Part shown: in pieces, positions 54,730-63,071 of the stretch
Layout of the letters: every line of letters begins with the position of its first letter
Position numbering within the stretch: the first letter of the stretch is position 1
Assembly (NCBI RefSeq): GCF_030719295.1
Contig: NZ_CP120997.1
Span: 2,418,001 to 2,482,000, forward strand
DNA: 64,000 nt
Reading direction: 5' to 3'
From: Streptomyces sp. Mut1
GTDB lineage: Bacteria; Actinomycetota; Actinomycetes; Streptomycetales; Streptomycetaceae
The notes under the pieces: model-generated
Told to the model about the DNA's origin: nothing
The model's input: the letters and a program-made list of their open reading frames with translations, nothing else
The model's database searches: none
Position numbers and translations under genes: made by a program

Positions 54730-57045
54730 TCATCCTGCCCCCTTGACTGCGGTTCCGGAAGACCCCCGTGATGTTTCCCACCGATTTGATCGATCATTTT
54801 TTTCCGAGGATCCTCCTTCGGGGCCTCCACCCAGCCGGTAATCCAGCGCCGTACACCGTCTGCCTGCGGAAACCGTGCGGACCGCCTGGCCGATCGCCTG
54901 CCGGGAGCCGACCAGCACGACGAGCTTCTTGGCCCGGGTCACCGCGGTGTACAGCAGGTTCCGCTGGAGCATCATCCAGGCGCTCTTCGTCACCGGGATG
55001 ACCACGGCGGGGTACTCGCTGCCCTGGGAACGGTGGATCGTCATGGCGTACGCGTGGGCCAGCTCATCCAGCTCGTCGAAGTCGTAACCGATCTCCTCGT
55101 CCTCGTCGGTGAGGACCGTCAGCCGCTGTTCGTCCAGGTCAAGGGCGGTGACGACGCCGACCGTGCCGTTGAAGACGCCGTTCTCCCCCTTGTCGTAGTT
55201 GTTGCGGATCTGGGTGACCTTGTCGCCGACGCGGAACACCCGGCCGCCGAACCGCTTCTCGGGCACCCCGGGCCTCCCCGGGGTGATCGCCTGCTGGAGC
55301 AGCCCGTTGAGATGGCCCGCCCCGGCCGGGCCCCGGTGCATCGGGGCGAGGACCTGTACGTCCCGGCGCGGGTTCAGCCCGAACTTGGCCGGAATACGAC
55401 GGGCCGCGACGTCCACCGCGAGCACCCCGGCGTCCTCCGTCTCGTCCTCGACGAAGAGGAAGAAATCGCTGAGCCCCTGAGTGAGCGGCGGTACGCCGGA
55501 GTTGATCCGGTGCGCGTTGGTGACGACACCCGACTGCTGGGCCTGGCGGAAAATGGTGGTCAGCCGGACCGCGGGGACCGGTCCGCCGTCCGCGAGCAGG
55601 TCCCGCAGCACCTCCCCCGCCCCCACCGACGGCAACTGGTCCACGTCGCCGACGAGCAGCAGGTGGGCACCCGGTGCCACCGCCTTGACGAGCTTGTTGG
55701 CGAGGAGCAGATCGAGCATCGACGCCTCGTCCACGACGACCAGGTCGGCGTCCAGCGGACGGTCCCGGTCGTACGCCGCGTCACCGCCGGGCTTCAGCTC
55801 AAGCAGCCGGTGCACGGTGGACGCCTCGGCCCCGGTCAGCTCCGAGAGCCGCTTCGCCGCCCGCCCGGTCGGCGCGGCCAGCACCACTTTCGCCTTCTTC
55901 GCGCGGGCCAGCTCCACGATGGACCGGACCGTGAACGACTTGCCGCAGCCCGGCCCGCCCGTCAGGACGGCGACCTTCCGGGTCAGCGCGAGCCGTACGG
56001 CAGCCTCCTGCTCGGGCGCCAGCTTGGCTCCGGTCCGCCCCGCGAGCCACTTCAGGGCCTTGTCCCAGTCCACGTCCGCGAAGGCCGGCATCCGCTCGTC
56101 GGGCGTCCGCAGCAGCCGCCGCACCTGGGCGGCGAGCGCGATCTCGGCCCGGTGGAAGGGCACCAGATAGACGGCCGTCACCGGCTCCCCGCCCTCGGGC
56201 GACGGCACCTTCTCCCGTACGACGCCCTCCGGTTCCCCGGCCAGCTCGGCCAGGCAGTCGATGACGAGCCCGGTGTCCACCTGGAGGAGCTTCACCGCGT
56301 CCGCGATCAGCCGCTCCTCGGGCAGGAAGCAATGCCCCTGGTCGGTGGACTGCGACAGCGCGTACTGGAGCCCGGCCTTGACCCGCTCCGGGCTGTCGTG
56401 CGGGATGCCGACCGCCTGGGCGATCTTGTCGGCGGTGAGGAAGCCGATGCCCCAGACGTCGGCGGCCAGCCGGTAGGGCTGGTTCTTCACGACGGAGATC
56501 GAGGCATCCTCGTACTTCTTGTAGATACGGACGGCGATGGACGTCGAGACGCCGACGCCCTGGAGGAAGACCATGACCTCCTTGATCGCCTTCTGCTCCT
56601 CCCAGGCGGCGGCGATCATCTTCGTCCGCTTCGGCCCGAGCCCGGGGACCTCCACGAGCCGCTTCGGCTCCCGCTCGATGATGTCGAGGGTGTCGACACC
56701 GAAGTGGGTGGTGATCCGGTCGGCCATGACCGGGCCGATGCCCTTGATCAGCCCGGAGCCGAGATAGCGGCGGATGCCCTGGATGGTGGCGGGGAGGATC
56801 GTCGTGTAGTTCTCCACGGTGAACTGCTTGCCGTACTGCGAGTGGGAGCCCCAGCGCCCCTCCATCCGCAGCGACTCCCCCGGCTGCGCCCCGAGCAACG
56901 ACCCCACCACGGTGAGCAGATCCCCGGCCCCGCGCCCGGTGTCGACGCGGGCGACGGTGTACCCGTTCTCCTCGTTGGCGTACGTGATCCTCTCCAGGAC
57001 CCCTTCGAGGACGGCCAGGTTGGGTGCGTGTGGCGTGACGGACAT
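54730..57045 (-). CDS. recD2: RecD2-type ATP-dependent DNA helicase
   Basis: A 771-residue SF1B helicase. The N-terminal domain and helix-hairpin-helix motifs (VPGLGPKRTKMI, DVWGIGFLTADKIA) identify RecD2, which acts without RecBC in DNA repair. The helicase core has Walker A GGPGCGKSFT, Walker B VVVDEASM, motif III GDVDQLPSVGAGEV, the SH3-containing domain 2B region and motifs V/VI THxxQG-like HRSQGSEYPAVV and YTAVTRAKK. ATG 57045 is preferred over GTG 57075: TACCGT lies 7 nt upstream with no ribosome site, which fits a leaderless mRNA. The charged tail after about 745 is probably disordered. Confidence 0.93.
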   Translation of the reverse strand: MSVTPHAPNLAVLEGVLERITYANEENGYTVARVDTGRGAGDLLTVVGSLLGAQPGESLRMEGRWGSHSQYGKQFTVENYTTILPATIQGIRRYLGSGLIKGIGPVMADRITTHFGVDTLDIIEREPKRLVEVPGLGPKRTKMIAAAWEEQKAIKEVMVFLQGVGVSTSIAVRIYKKYEDASISVVKNQPYRLAADVWGIGFLTADKIAQAVGIPHDSPERVKAGLQYALSQSTDQGHCFLPEERLIADAVKLLQVDTGLVIDCLAELAGEPEGVVREKVPSPEGGEPVTAVYLVPFHRAEIALAAQVRRLLRTPDERMPAFADVDWDKALKWLAGRTGAKLAPEQEAAVRLALTRKVAVLTGGPGCGKSFTVRSIVELARAKKAKVVLAAPTGRAAKRLSELTGAEASTVHRLLELKPGGDAAYDRDRPLDADLVVVDEASMLDLLLANKLVKAVAPGAHLLLVGDVDQLPSVGAGEVLRDLLADGGPVPAVRLTTIFRQAQQSGVVTNAHRINSGVPPLTQGLSDFFLFVEDETEDAGVLAVDVAARRIPAKFGLNPRRDVQVLAPMHRGPAGAGHLNGLLQQAITPGRPGVPEKRFGGRVFRVGDKVTQIRNNYDKGENGVFNGTVGVVTALDLDEQRLTVLTDEDEEIGYDFDELDELAHAYAMTIHRSQGSEYPAVVIPVTKSAWMMLQRNLLYTAVTRAKKLVVLVGSRQAIGQAVRTVSAGRRCTALDYRLGGGPEGGSSEKNDRSNRWETSRGSSGTAVKGAG

Positions 57046-57131
57046 GAGTGTGACGGTATCGGGCGGGGGTGACACCGGGCCCGGGTCCCGGGGCGGCAGG
57101 ACTCTCGCCGGTCCGGCCGTCGCCGGGGCCG

Positions 57132-57530
57132 TCAGGGTGTCGGCCGGTCACCGCCGCTGGGTGCGTGGCTCAGGTCCACGACGCAGAAGATGTTGTCGTC
57201 CGGGTCGGCGAGAACAACGAAGTCGGGATCGGGCGGGTAGTGGTCCCAGTCGACGGTTCGCGCGCCGAGACCGACCAGTCGCCGGACCTCCGCCCGCTGT
57301 TCCTCGGCCGTGTCCGTGAAGAGGTCCAGGTGGAGACGGGGGTGCGGCTCCGCCGGCGAAGCGCTGCGCAACAGGCCAAGGGCTCGGCCGGAACCGTCGC
57401 GGTAGGTGAGCGTCCGCCACGTATCGGTCTTCCACTCCTCGGCGGGGACCAGGTTCAGGGCGGCGGTCCAGAAAGCCTCCGCGCGGGGAACGTTCGTAAC
57501 ACCGATGACGGGGATTCCTAGTCTCAGCAT
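57132..57530 (-). CDS. VOC (glyoxalase/bleomycin-resistance fold) protein
   Basis: A 132-residue single-domain VOC protein with two beta-alpha-beta-beta-beta units (residues 1-60 and 65-125). Candidate metal or ligand residues are in RLHLDLFTD and the final ADPDDNIFCVVD, a pattern shared with glyoxalase I-like proteins and antibiotic-binding proteins. The substrate cannot be assigned. TAGGCT lies 7 nt before the ATG with no ribosome site, so the mRNA is probably leaderless. It lies between recD2 and the secreted EEP hydrolase, all on the same strand but widely spaced. Confidence 0.88.
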   Translation of the reverse strand: MLRLGIPVIGVTNVPRAEAFWTAALNLVPAEEWKTDTWRTLTYRDGSGRALGLLRSASPAEPHPRLHLDLFTDTAEEQRAEVRRLVGLGARTVDWDHYPPDPDFVVLADPDDNIFCVVDLSHAPSGGDRPTP

Positions 57531-57629
57531 GAAAGCGAGCCTAAGCCTTGTCCGGTGCCGGTCCTTGGAGTCGTCGCCGGGGCCGGGACTCGTCGTCCGC
57601 TCCCCGCAGGCCGCCCGGAGAACACCTCG

Positions 57630-58472
57630 CTACGCCGGCCTCAGGTCGGCCCGCACCAGATCGTGGTCGGAGTGCGGAGTGAGATGCGCACCGTGGTCGA
57701 GCGGGGTGAAGCCGCGCAGAAAGATGTAGTCGAACTTGCGGCGCCAATCGGTGGTCGGCTCGCACGTACGGGCCGCCGAGGGATCGCACCCGGGGTCCGC
57801 GTCCGCGGCCAGGCCCCACATCACGGCGAGTTCGGCGGCATCCGGCACGGCGTTGAAGTCGCCGAGAACGATCGTGCGGTCATGCCGGGCGACCGCCTTC
57901 GCCAGCACGCCGGTCTGCCCGGCGCGGACCGAGGCCTGACTCCACTGGGCCAGGTGCGTGTTGAAGACCCGGACGGGCGAGCCGTCCACGAGGGTGGTGA
58001 CGGCCATGTACCCGCGGTCCTCGGAACCGCCGTCGGGGTACTCCACGTTCACGGGGTCGGTCATCGGAGCGGCCGAGAGGATCGCCTGGCCGAAGCCCCC
58101 CGGACTCCACGGCAGACCCCCGCAGCGGCTCCAACTCCGCAGCACGGAGCCGTACTCGACGTGGTAGACCAGCCCGTACAGGTGCCGGAGATGATCCCGG
58201 ATCCTCTCGACATCACCCACGCACGCTTCTTGCAGGCCGATGACCTGAGGCGCGTACGTGGCGATCTCCGCCGCCCGGCCGATGTTCCGGCCGTTCCCCT
58301 TGCAGGGGTTGCAGATGTTCCACGTCATGACGCGGTTCGGCACGACTTCCTGGGGGGCGTCGGCCGGCAGCGGCTTGGCGATGTAGGCGCCGTCCGGCGC
58401 ACTGGGGCCGGCCAGCAGCACGCAGGCCACGATCAGCGCCCCCACGAGCCACCGCGCGCCGGTTCCGGTCAC
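57630..58472 (-). CDS. Secreted endonuclease/exonuclease/phosphatase-fold hydrolase
   Basis: A 280-residue exported protein. A signal peptide or anchor (ARWLVGALIVACVLLAGPSAP) is followed by an EEP (DNase I-like) domain with MTWNICN, Glu in IGLQEAC, His in FNTHLAQW, Asp/Asn in VLGDFNAVPD and the final HSDHDLV. It may be a nuclease, a sphingomyelinase-like or an inositol-phosphate-type phosphatase; the motifs do not separate these. The frame is open to 58598, but GTG 58472 has GAGGAGG 5 nt upstream and places the signal peptide at the N-terminus. A hairpin lies about 30 nt upstream. Confidence 0.9.
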   Translation of the reverse strand: MTGTGARWLVGALIVACVLLAGPSAPDGAYIAKPLPADAPQEVVPNRVMTWNICNPCKGNGRNIGRAAEIATYAPQVIGLQEACVGDVERIRDHLRHLYGLVYHVEYGSVLRSWSRCGGLPWSPGGFGQAILSAAPMTDPVNVEYPDGGSEDRGYMAVTTLVDGSPVRVFNTHLAQWSQASVRAGQTGVLAKAVARHDRTIVLGDFNAVPDAAELAVMWGLAADADPGCDPSAARTCEPTTDWRRKFDYIFLRGFTPLDHGAHLTPHSDHDLVRADLRPA

Positions 58473-58845
58473 CTTCGCCTCCTCGGGTCGGAGGAACACG
58501 CCCTCATGCGGGACCTCCGCGCATGAGGTTATGTGACTGGTTGTACGCGGCACTTGAGATGCCCTGCGTCCCGTCTCGTGGGGAGGGCGGCACGACATCG
58601 GTCAGGGCTTCTCGACCCCCCTGGCCCCGCCCCGGAACGCCGTGCGTTTCCACCGCCCGTAGCGTCACGCCCGGATGATCGTTACTCCAGGCACGGGCGG
58701 GCGCCCACGGCGAGGAATCCCACGAATCCACTCACGCCGACCGGCCGGTACGGCACGGTTCGGCCGCAGGATCTCGCCTTCGCCGTGGCACCACTTCACC
58801 GGGAGTACGCCGACCGCCCACAGGTGCCAGAGAAACGAAACGTCG
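58473..58845. other. Divergent intergenic region between the EEP and PASTA genes
   Basis: These 373 bp hold no gene that I can support. CCTCATGCG (58502-58510) and CGCATGAGG (58520-58528) form a 9-bp inverted repeat with a 9-nt loop in the leader of the EEP gene; it may be an operator or an RNA hairpin. The rest is ordinary GC-rich sequence presumably containing the promoters. Confidence 0.55.
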
Positions 58846-60078
58846 ATGAACCCGTACAACGTCCCGTCCCCACCCCCGCCTCCGCCCTCGCCTGCGCCTT
58901 CGCCTGCGCCTCGGCCTCGGTCTCGGTGGAGGTCCACTCCGGTCGCGCTGGGGCTTCTCCTGCTTGTCGCCCTCACCGGCGCACTCAATCTCTACCTCGG
59001 CGTCATTTCGATGATGGCCGCGATGGTGGCGATGTGGACCGTTCCGCCGTGGCGCTGGTTCGCCAAGCTCGGCGCGACGTTCGGCGCCTTCCTGCTGTTC
59101 GCCATCGGCGGGGGTGTCGGTGGCCAACTCGACGACGGCAGCGCGGACAAGGCCAACGCGAAGGCTCCCGCGGCGGCTGACGAGCGGCATACACCCGCGT
59201 CGTCCGCCACCGCGTCCGCGCCTCCGGTGATCGCCGACTACACCGGCAGGTCACTGGCCGAGGCCGAGAAGGGGACCCGGTCCGTCGGTTTCACCCCCGC
59301 CCGTCACGACGCGTCCACGGAGAACCGCGCCATCCAGAACAGCGCGAACTGGAGCGTGTGTTTCCAGGACGCCGACACGGCCAGGATGACGATCGACTTC
59401 GCGGCGGCCAAAAGCGGCGAGCCGTGCCCGGAGGAGGACGGGGGCCCGCTTGCGTGGCCGATGATGCCGGACGTCGTCGGCGCCACCTACGCCTCGGCGG
59501 TCAAGTCCCTGACGCACGCCGGCATCCCGCTCGGCCGCGTCACGCTGGACGACGTCTACCTCGATGTCGACGCCCCCACCGTCGAGGAAGCGGCGGAGAA
59601 CGGCAACGAGTGGCATGTCTGCTTCCAGTCGCCGGACGACAAGAGGCAGGTGGACTCCACCACCGAGGTCCGACTCGATCTGGGGCGGTGGACCGACGAG
59701 AGCAGCGTGCGGAGTTGTCCCGAGTCCAAGGACACCACCTACGAGGACCCGGCCAACGCTCCCGGCAGCCAAGACGACGGGGACGAGGTCGGAAGCGGAA
59801 GCGCCTCGGGTGGGGACGGGCATTCATCCGGCGCCGCCCGGTCCGAAAGCTCCGGGGGCGGCGGGAGTCCTCCGGGCGGAAACCCCCCGGGCGACGGCTC
59901 CTCCGGCGGGTCGTCCTCCGGCGGCGGTTCCTCGGGCGGAGGCACTTCGGGCGGCAGCGCCGGAACCGTGCACCCCGGGGCGTTCTGCTCTCCCCCCGAC
60001 ACGGGCGTCACCGCCGCCGGCACCCCGATGGTCTGCGGCCCCGCCGCCGACGGGCGCAACCGCTGGCACCACGCCTGA
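58846..60078 (+). CDS. Membrane PASTA-domain protein without a kinase
   Basis: A 410-residue protein. A Pro-rich N-terminus (about 6-28) precedes two to three hydrophobic helices (TPVALGLLLLVALTGALNLYLG, MMAAMVAMWTVPP and ATFGAFLLFAIGGGVGG). Two PASTA-like repeats follow (PPVIADYTGRSLAEAEKGTRSVGF at about 125-190, and MMPDVVGATYASAVKSLTHAGIPLG at about 205-300). A Gly/Ser-rich linker (about 325-375) leads to a C-terminal motif, VHPGAFCSPP...GTPMVCGP, with two Cys. PASTA repeats bind muropeptides or lipid II in cell-wall kinases and PBPs (family knowledge); here no kinase or PBP domain is present. The ATG at 58846 is chosen because upstream residues lack coding bias. Confidence 0.85.
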   Translation: MNPYNVPSPPPPPPSPAPSPAPRPRSRWRSTPVALGLLLLVALTGALNLYLGVISMMAAMVAMWTVPPWRWFAKLGATFGAFLLFAIGGGVGGQLDDGSADKANAKAPAAADERHTPASSATASAPPVIADYTGRSLAEAEKGTRSVGFTPARHDASTENRAIQNSANWSVCFQDADTARMTIDFAAAKSGEPCPEEDGGPLAWPMMPDVVGATYASAVKSLTHAGIPLGRVTLDDVYLDVDAPTVEEAAENGNEWHVCFQSPDDKRQVDSTTEVRLDLGRWTDESSVRSCPESKDTTYEDPANAPGSQDDGDEVGSGSASGGDGHSSGAARSESSGGGGSPPGGNPPGDGSSGGSSSGGGSSGGGTSGGSAGTVHPGAFCSPPDTGVTAAGTPMVCGPAADGRNRWHHA

Positions 60079-60120
60079 CCGCCCCCTCCGGCCGCTACCC
60101 GGCCTTGGGCGCGGCCGGCC

Positions 60121-60304
60121 ATCTGCGCTTGCCTTGACGTTGCAGGCGGCCACCCCGTAGTCCCCGTCCGCGACAGCAAGACCCCTCCGGCCCGCCATCA
60201 CCTTCTCCCCCGCCGGCTGGTCCTCCTTCATCACCGCGGTCAAGGGCTGCACCTCTGCGCCTGATCATCCGGGAGTGGCCGTCGCGGGCGGCGGCGACCG
60301 GTAG
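60121..60304 (+). pseudogene. Remnant of a DUF397 gene with a frameshift
   Basis: Read from 60121, the frame gives CLDVAGGHPVVPVRDSKTPPA, the central part of a DUF397 domain. The rest of the domain (AITFSPAGWSSFITAVKG) continues one base later, from 60194, and ends at TAG 60302-60304. One extra C near 60193 explains the break. The 5' part of the gene is missing. DUF397 proteins normally pair with an XRE-family HTH gene; none is found here. The stop codon overlaps the promoter of the MurG-like gene. Confidence 0.78.
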
Positions 60305-60307
60305 CGT
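60302..60307 (+). promoter_or_regulatory. -10 hexamer for the MurG-like gene
   Basis: TAGCGT ends 7 nt before the ATG at 60315, with no ribosome binding site, so the mRNA is probably leaderless. The promoter lies on the stop codon of the decayed DUF397 gene. Confidence 0.5.
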
Positions 60308-60314
60308 GCCCCGA

Positions 60315-61490
60315 ATGAACAGTGCTTCCCTCACTCTTCGCGCCTTCCGTCTCATCGTCACGGGCGGAGGCACAGGCGGCCACACATACCCCGCCCTGAC
60401 CGCGATCCGTACTCTCCAGGAGCGGCTGGCCGGTGAGGGGCGAGGGCTCGACGTGCTGTGGATCGGGACGCCCGGCGGCTTGGAGGCCAGGGTTGCCCCG
60501 GCGGAAGGGATCCCCTTCACCACGGTCGCCACCGGCAAGATCCGGCGATCCAGCAATCCGCTGAAGATGCTGAGCCCGGCCAACGCGAAGGACATGGCCC
60601 GTGTACCGCTCGGGGTGGCACAGGCCCGGAAGATCATTTCGGATTTCCGGCCGGATGTAGTGCTTGCCACGGGCGGGTACGTGGCGGTTCCCGCCGGTCT
60701 GGGGGCCCGCTTGTGCAAGCGTCCCCTGGTGCTCCATGAGCAGACCGTGCGGCTGGGACTGGCGAACCGGAAGCTTGCGGGCTCGGCGGCGAAGATCGCG
60801 GTGTCTTCGGAGTCGACCGTTCCGCTGCTGCCGGAATCAGTTCGCGGCGCGGCAGTCGTGACCGGCAACCCGGTGCGGGCAGAGGTCTTGTCGGGGCACC
60901 CGGACAAGGCAGTGACGGCCCTGGGTCTGCACGGCTTCGACCGGCGGTTGCCGACCGTGTACGTCACCGGTGGCGCGCAGGGCTCGCAGCAGATCAACGA
61001 GGTCGTGGCAGGGGCTCTGCCATGGTTGCTGGAGCGGGCGAACGTGATCCACCAGTGCGGTCCGGCGAACGTGGAGGAGCTGCGGCGCCGTGCCGCGGGC
61101 CTCGCGGCCGAGCCGGCGAGCCGCTACCACCTCGCTGGATTCATGGGTCCGGAACTCCCCGACGTGCTGGCTCTCGCCGACGTGGTGGTTTCCCGCAGCG
61201 GTGCCGGCACGCTCGCCGAACTCACCGCCTTGGGCAAGCCGGCCGTATTCATTCCGCTCGCGACGTCCGCCGGTAACGAGCAGGCCCACAACGCCCGGCA
61301 CCTGGCGGAGGCCGGTGCCGCTGTCGCGCTGCTCGGAGAGGTGACGGCGGCGGGCCTCACCGAAGCGGTCGGCCCGCTCCTGACGGACCCCGCCCGTCGC
61401 AACGCGATGGCGGACCGGGCTCGGGCACACGGCAGGCCGGACGCGGCATCCAGGCTCGTGGATGTGATTCTGTCCGCCGCGTCCGGCTGA
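60315..61490 (+). CDS. MurG-family glycosyltransferase paralogue
   Basis: A 391-residue GT-B (family 28) glycosyltransferase. The N-terminal GGGTGGHTYPAL loop, LHEQTVRLGLANR, VTGGAQGSQQINEV, SRSGAGTLAELTALGKP and [16 protein letters not shown] follow MurG, which adds GlcNAc to lipid I. Several positions differ from housekeeping MurG: HEQT for HEQN and HTYPALT after the glycine loop. It does not lie in a dcw cluster. It is therefore probably a second enzyme for a related lipid-linked or natural-product glycosylation (inference). The ATG is chosen by the -10 at 60302. It converges on the phosphatase/DegT/ATP-grasp operon, with 16 bp between stop codons. Confidence 0.87.
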   Translation: MNSASLTLRAFRLIVTGGGTGGHTYPALTAIRTLQERLAGEGRGLDVLWIGTPGGLEARVAPAEGIPFTTVATGKIRRSSNPLKMLSPANAKDMARVPLGVAQARKIISDFRPDVVLATGGYVAVPAGLGARLCKRPLVLHEQTVRLGLANRKLAGSAAKIAVSSESTVPLLPESVRGAAVVTGNPVRAEVLSGHPDKAVTALGLHGFDRRLPTVYVTGGAQGSQQINEVVAGALPWLLERANVIHQCGPANVEELRRRAAGLAAEPASRYHLAGFMGPELPDVLALADVVVSRSGAGTLAELTALGKPAVFIPLATSAGNEQAHNARHLAEAGAAVALLGEVTAAGLTEAVGPLLTDPARRNAMADRARAHGRPDAASRLVDVILSAASG

Positions 61491-61506
61491 TGGCTGATGC
61501 GCGGCG

Positions 61507-61935
61507 TTATAGCCGGCGGCCGAGGTGCAGCGCCGTGCCGGCCTCGATCAGCACGGCGCAGTCGTTGAAGACCGCGTCGTCCTGGCCCATCGGATCGGGA
61601 ACGTCACGGTCTCCCAGGTAGAGGGCGAGCTTGCGCACGTTGCCCTCGGTGCAGATCACGCGCAGCGTTTGCAGGATGGCGGTGTCCATCGCCAGAACGG
61701 TGTCGGCCCAGTCCAGCGCCTCCAGCGTGATCTGCTGGGCACGGTGGGCGCTGAGGTCGTGGCCGAACCGGGCGGCTGCCTTGATCATGGCCGGGTTGGC
61801 GGGCTGGTCCTGCCACTTGCCGATCAGTCCGGCTGATCGGACCTGTACGTCCCACCCGCCGCGGCGGGCAAGTGCGGCAGCCGCGAACGGGGAGCGGCAA
61901 TAGTTCCCCAAGCACACCGTCAGGATGTTCTTCAT
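61507..61935 (-). CDS. Low-molecular-weight protein-tyrosine-phosphatase-like protein
   Basis: A 142-residue phosphatase. The active-site loop CLGNYCRSP (C8, R14) at the N-terminus is the CX5R motif of low-molecular-weight tyrosine phosphatases and arsenate reductases. The general-acid Asp is in DVPDPMG near residue 115. The length fits the family. No tyrosine kinase is nearby. It is the last gene of an operon, coupled by ATGA to the DegT aminotransferase. It might dephosphorylate a protein or a small phosphorylated intermediate of that pathway; this is not known. Confidence 0.9.
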   Translation of the reverse strand: MKNILTVCLGNYCRSPFAAAALARRGGWDVQVRSAGLIGKWQDQPANPAMIKAAARFGHDLSAHRAQQITLEALDWADTVLAMDTAILQTLRVICTEGNVRKLALYLGDRDVPDPMGQDDAVFNDCAVLIEAGTALHLGRRL

Positions 61936-63071
61936 TGCGCGGCCCTCGCAGTCTCGACGGCCTGGCCGAGGGCGGCCACCACGTGGTTGATGTCATCGTC
62001 GGTCAGGTGCTGGTGAAACGGCAGACTGAGGATCTGCCGCCCCGCTTGTTCGGTGACGGGCAGCGCCCGCCGCCATGCCGCGAACGCCGGCTGAAGGTGG
62101 TTCGGTGGGTAGTGGACCCCTACGCCGACCCCGTGAGCGCGCATCTCGGTGAACACCTGGTCGCGGCGAGGGACCCGGATCTGGCAAAGGTGCGGTACGG
62201 CCGTCTCGAGGCCGACGTCAACCAGAGTCACGCCCCGCAGGTGCCTCAGAAGCTCACGGTAGGTGCGCCACTGGTGCCGTCGGGTGTGCACGGTGTCTTC
62301 GAAGTGGTCGAGTTGAGCCAGTCCGATGGCTGCGTTGATGGCCGACAGTTGGTAGCGCAGCCCGAAGGAGTCGACCTGGTAGCAGGTGCGGTTCGCGCGT
62401 TCTCTCTGGGACTGGGTGACTCCGAGGAGTCGCAGCCGGCGCATCGTGTCGGCTTCCTTCTGGGTACGTGGGATGACCATGCCGCCCTGGCCACAGGTCA
62501 GGTTCTTGATCGGCCCGAACGAGAAGCAGGTGAGTGCGCCTGTCGCGCCCACACGGCGGGCTCCGTTGTAGGACCCGAAGGCGTGCGCCGCGTCCTCGAT
62601 GACGCTGATGCCACGTTCCTGAAGCTCGCACTGGATGGGGCCGAGGTCTACCGCCCGGCCTCCGAAGAGGACGGGTAGGACTGCGACCGTGTTCGCGTTG
62701 ACCGCGTCGAGGACCAGTTGGTGGTCGACGCACAGAGTAGAGGGGTTGATCTCGATAAACCGCGGGGTAGCGCCGACAGCCAGGATGGCCTGGACTGTTG
62801 CGCAGAACGTCATGGAGGGGACGACCACCTCGTCACCGGCGCCAACCCGGGCGGCAAGCAACGCCGTGTGAAGGGCCGCGGTTCCCGATGTGACTGCTAC
62901 AGCGTCACTGACCCCAAGGAACTCGGCGATCCTCTGCTCGAACTCCTCCGTAACGGCCGTATGTCCGTACTGGCCGCTCTCCAGGACACGGGTGACTGCC
63001 GCCGCTTCCTTGCCGTGAAGGTAAGGGCTTGCGTTGCGCTTCATGTCGGGCCTTGGGGAAGCGGTGGTCAC
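61932..63071 (-). CDS. DegT/DnrJ/EryC1/StrS-family PLP aminotransferase
   Basis: A 379-residue enzyme of the sugar aminotransferase fold. PLP features are TSGTAALHTAL, Asp in VIEDAAHAFGS and the Schiff-base Lys in SFGPIKNLTCGQGG. The C-terminal half keeps LSAINAAIGLAQL and HYPPNHLQPAF. Family members usually aminate nucleotide-linked keto-sugars, cyclitols or amino-sugars. The GTG at 63071 overlaps the ATP-grasp stop (GTGA) and has GGGAGG 6 nt upstream, so it is preferred over ATG 63044. The neighbouring ATP-grasp ligase and phosphatase suggest a small biosynthetic pathway. Confidence 0.9.
   Translation of the reverse strand: MTTASPRPDMKRNASPYLHGKEAAAVTRVLESGQYGHTAVTEEFEQRIAEFLGVSDAVAVTSGTAALHTALLAARVGAGDEVVVPSMTFCATVQAILAVGATPRFIEINPSTLCVDHQLVLDAVNANTVAVLPVLFGGRAVDLGPIQCELQERGISVIEDAAHAFGSYNGARRVGATGALTCFSFGPIKNLTCGQGGMVIPRTQKEADTMRRLRLLGVTQSQRERANRTCYQVDSFGLRYQLSAINAAIGLAQLDHFEDTVHTRRHQWRTYRELLRHLRGVTLVDVGLETAVPHLCQIRVPRRDQVFTEMRAHGVGVGVHYPPNHLQPAFAAWRRALPVTEQAGRQILSLPFHQHLTDDDINHVVAALGQAVETARAAQ

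Noticed and set aside
60315..61490. Housekeeping murG
   Set aside because: It is not in a division and cell wall cluster, and conserved MurG residues differ, so it is reported as a paralogue.
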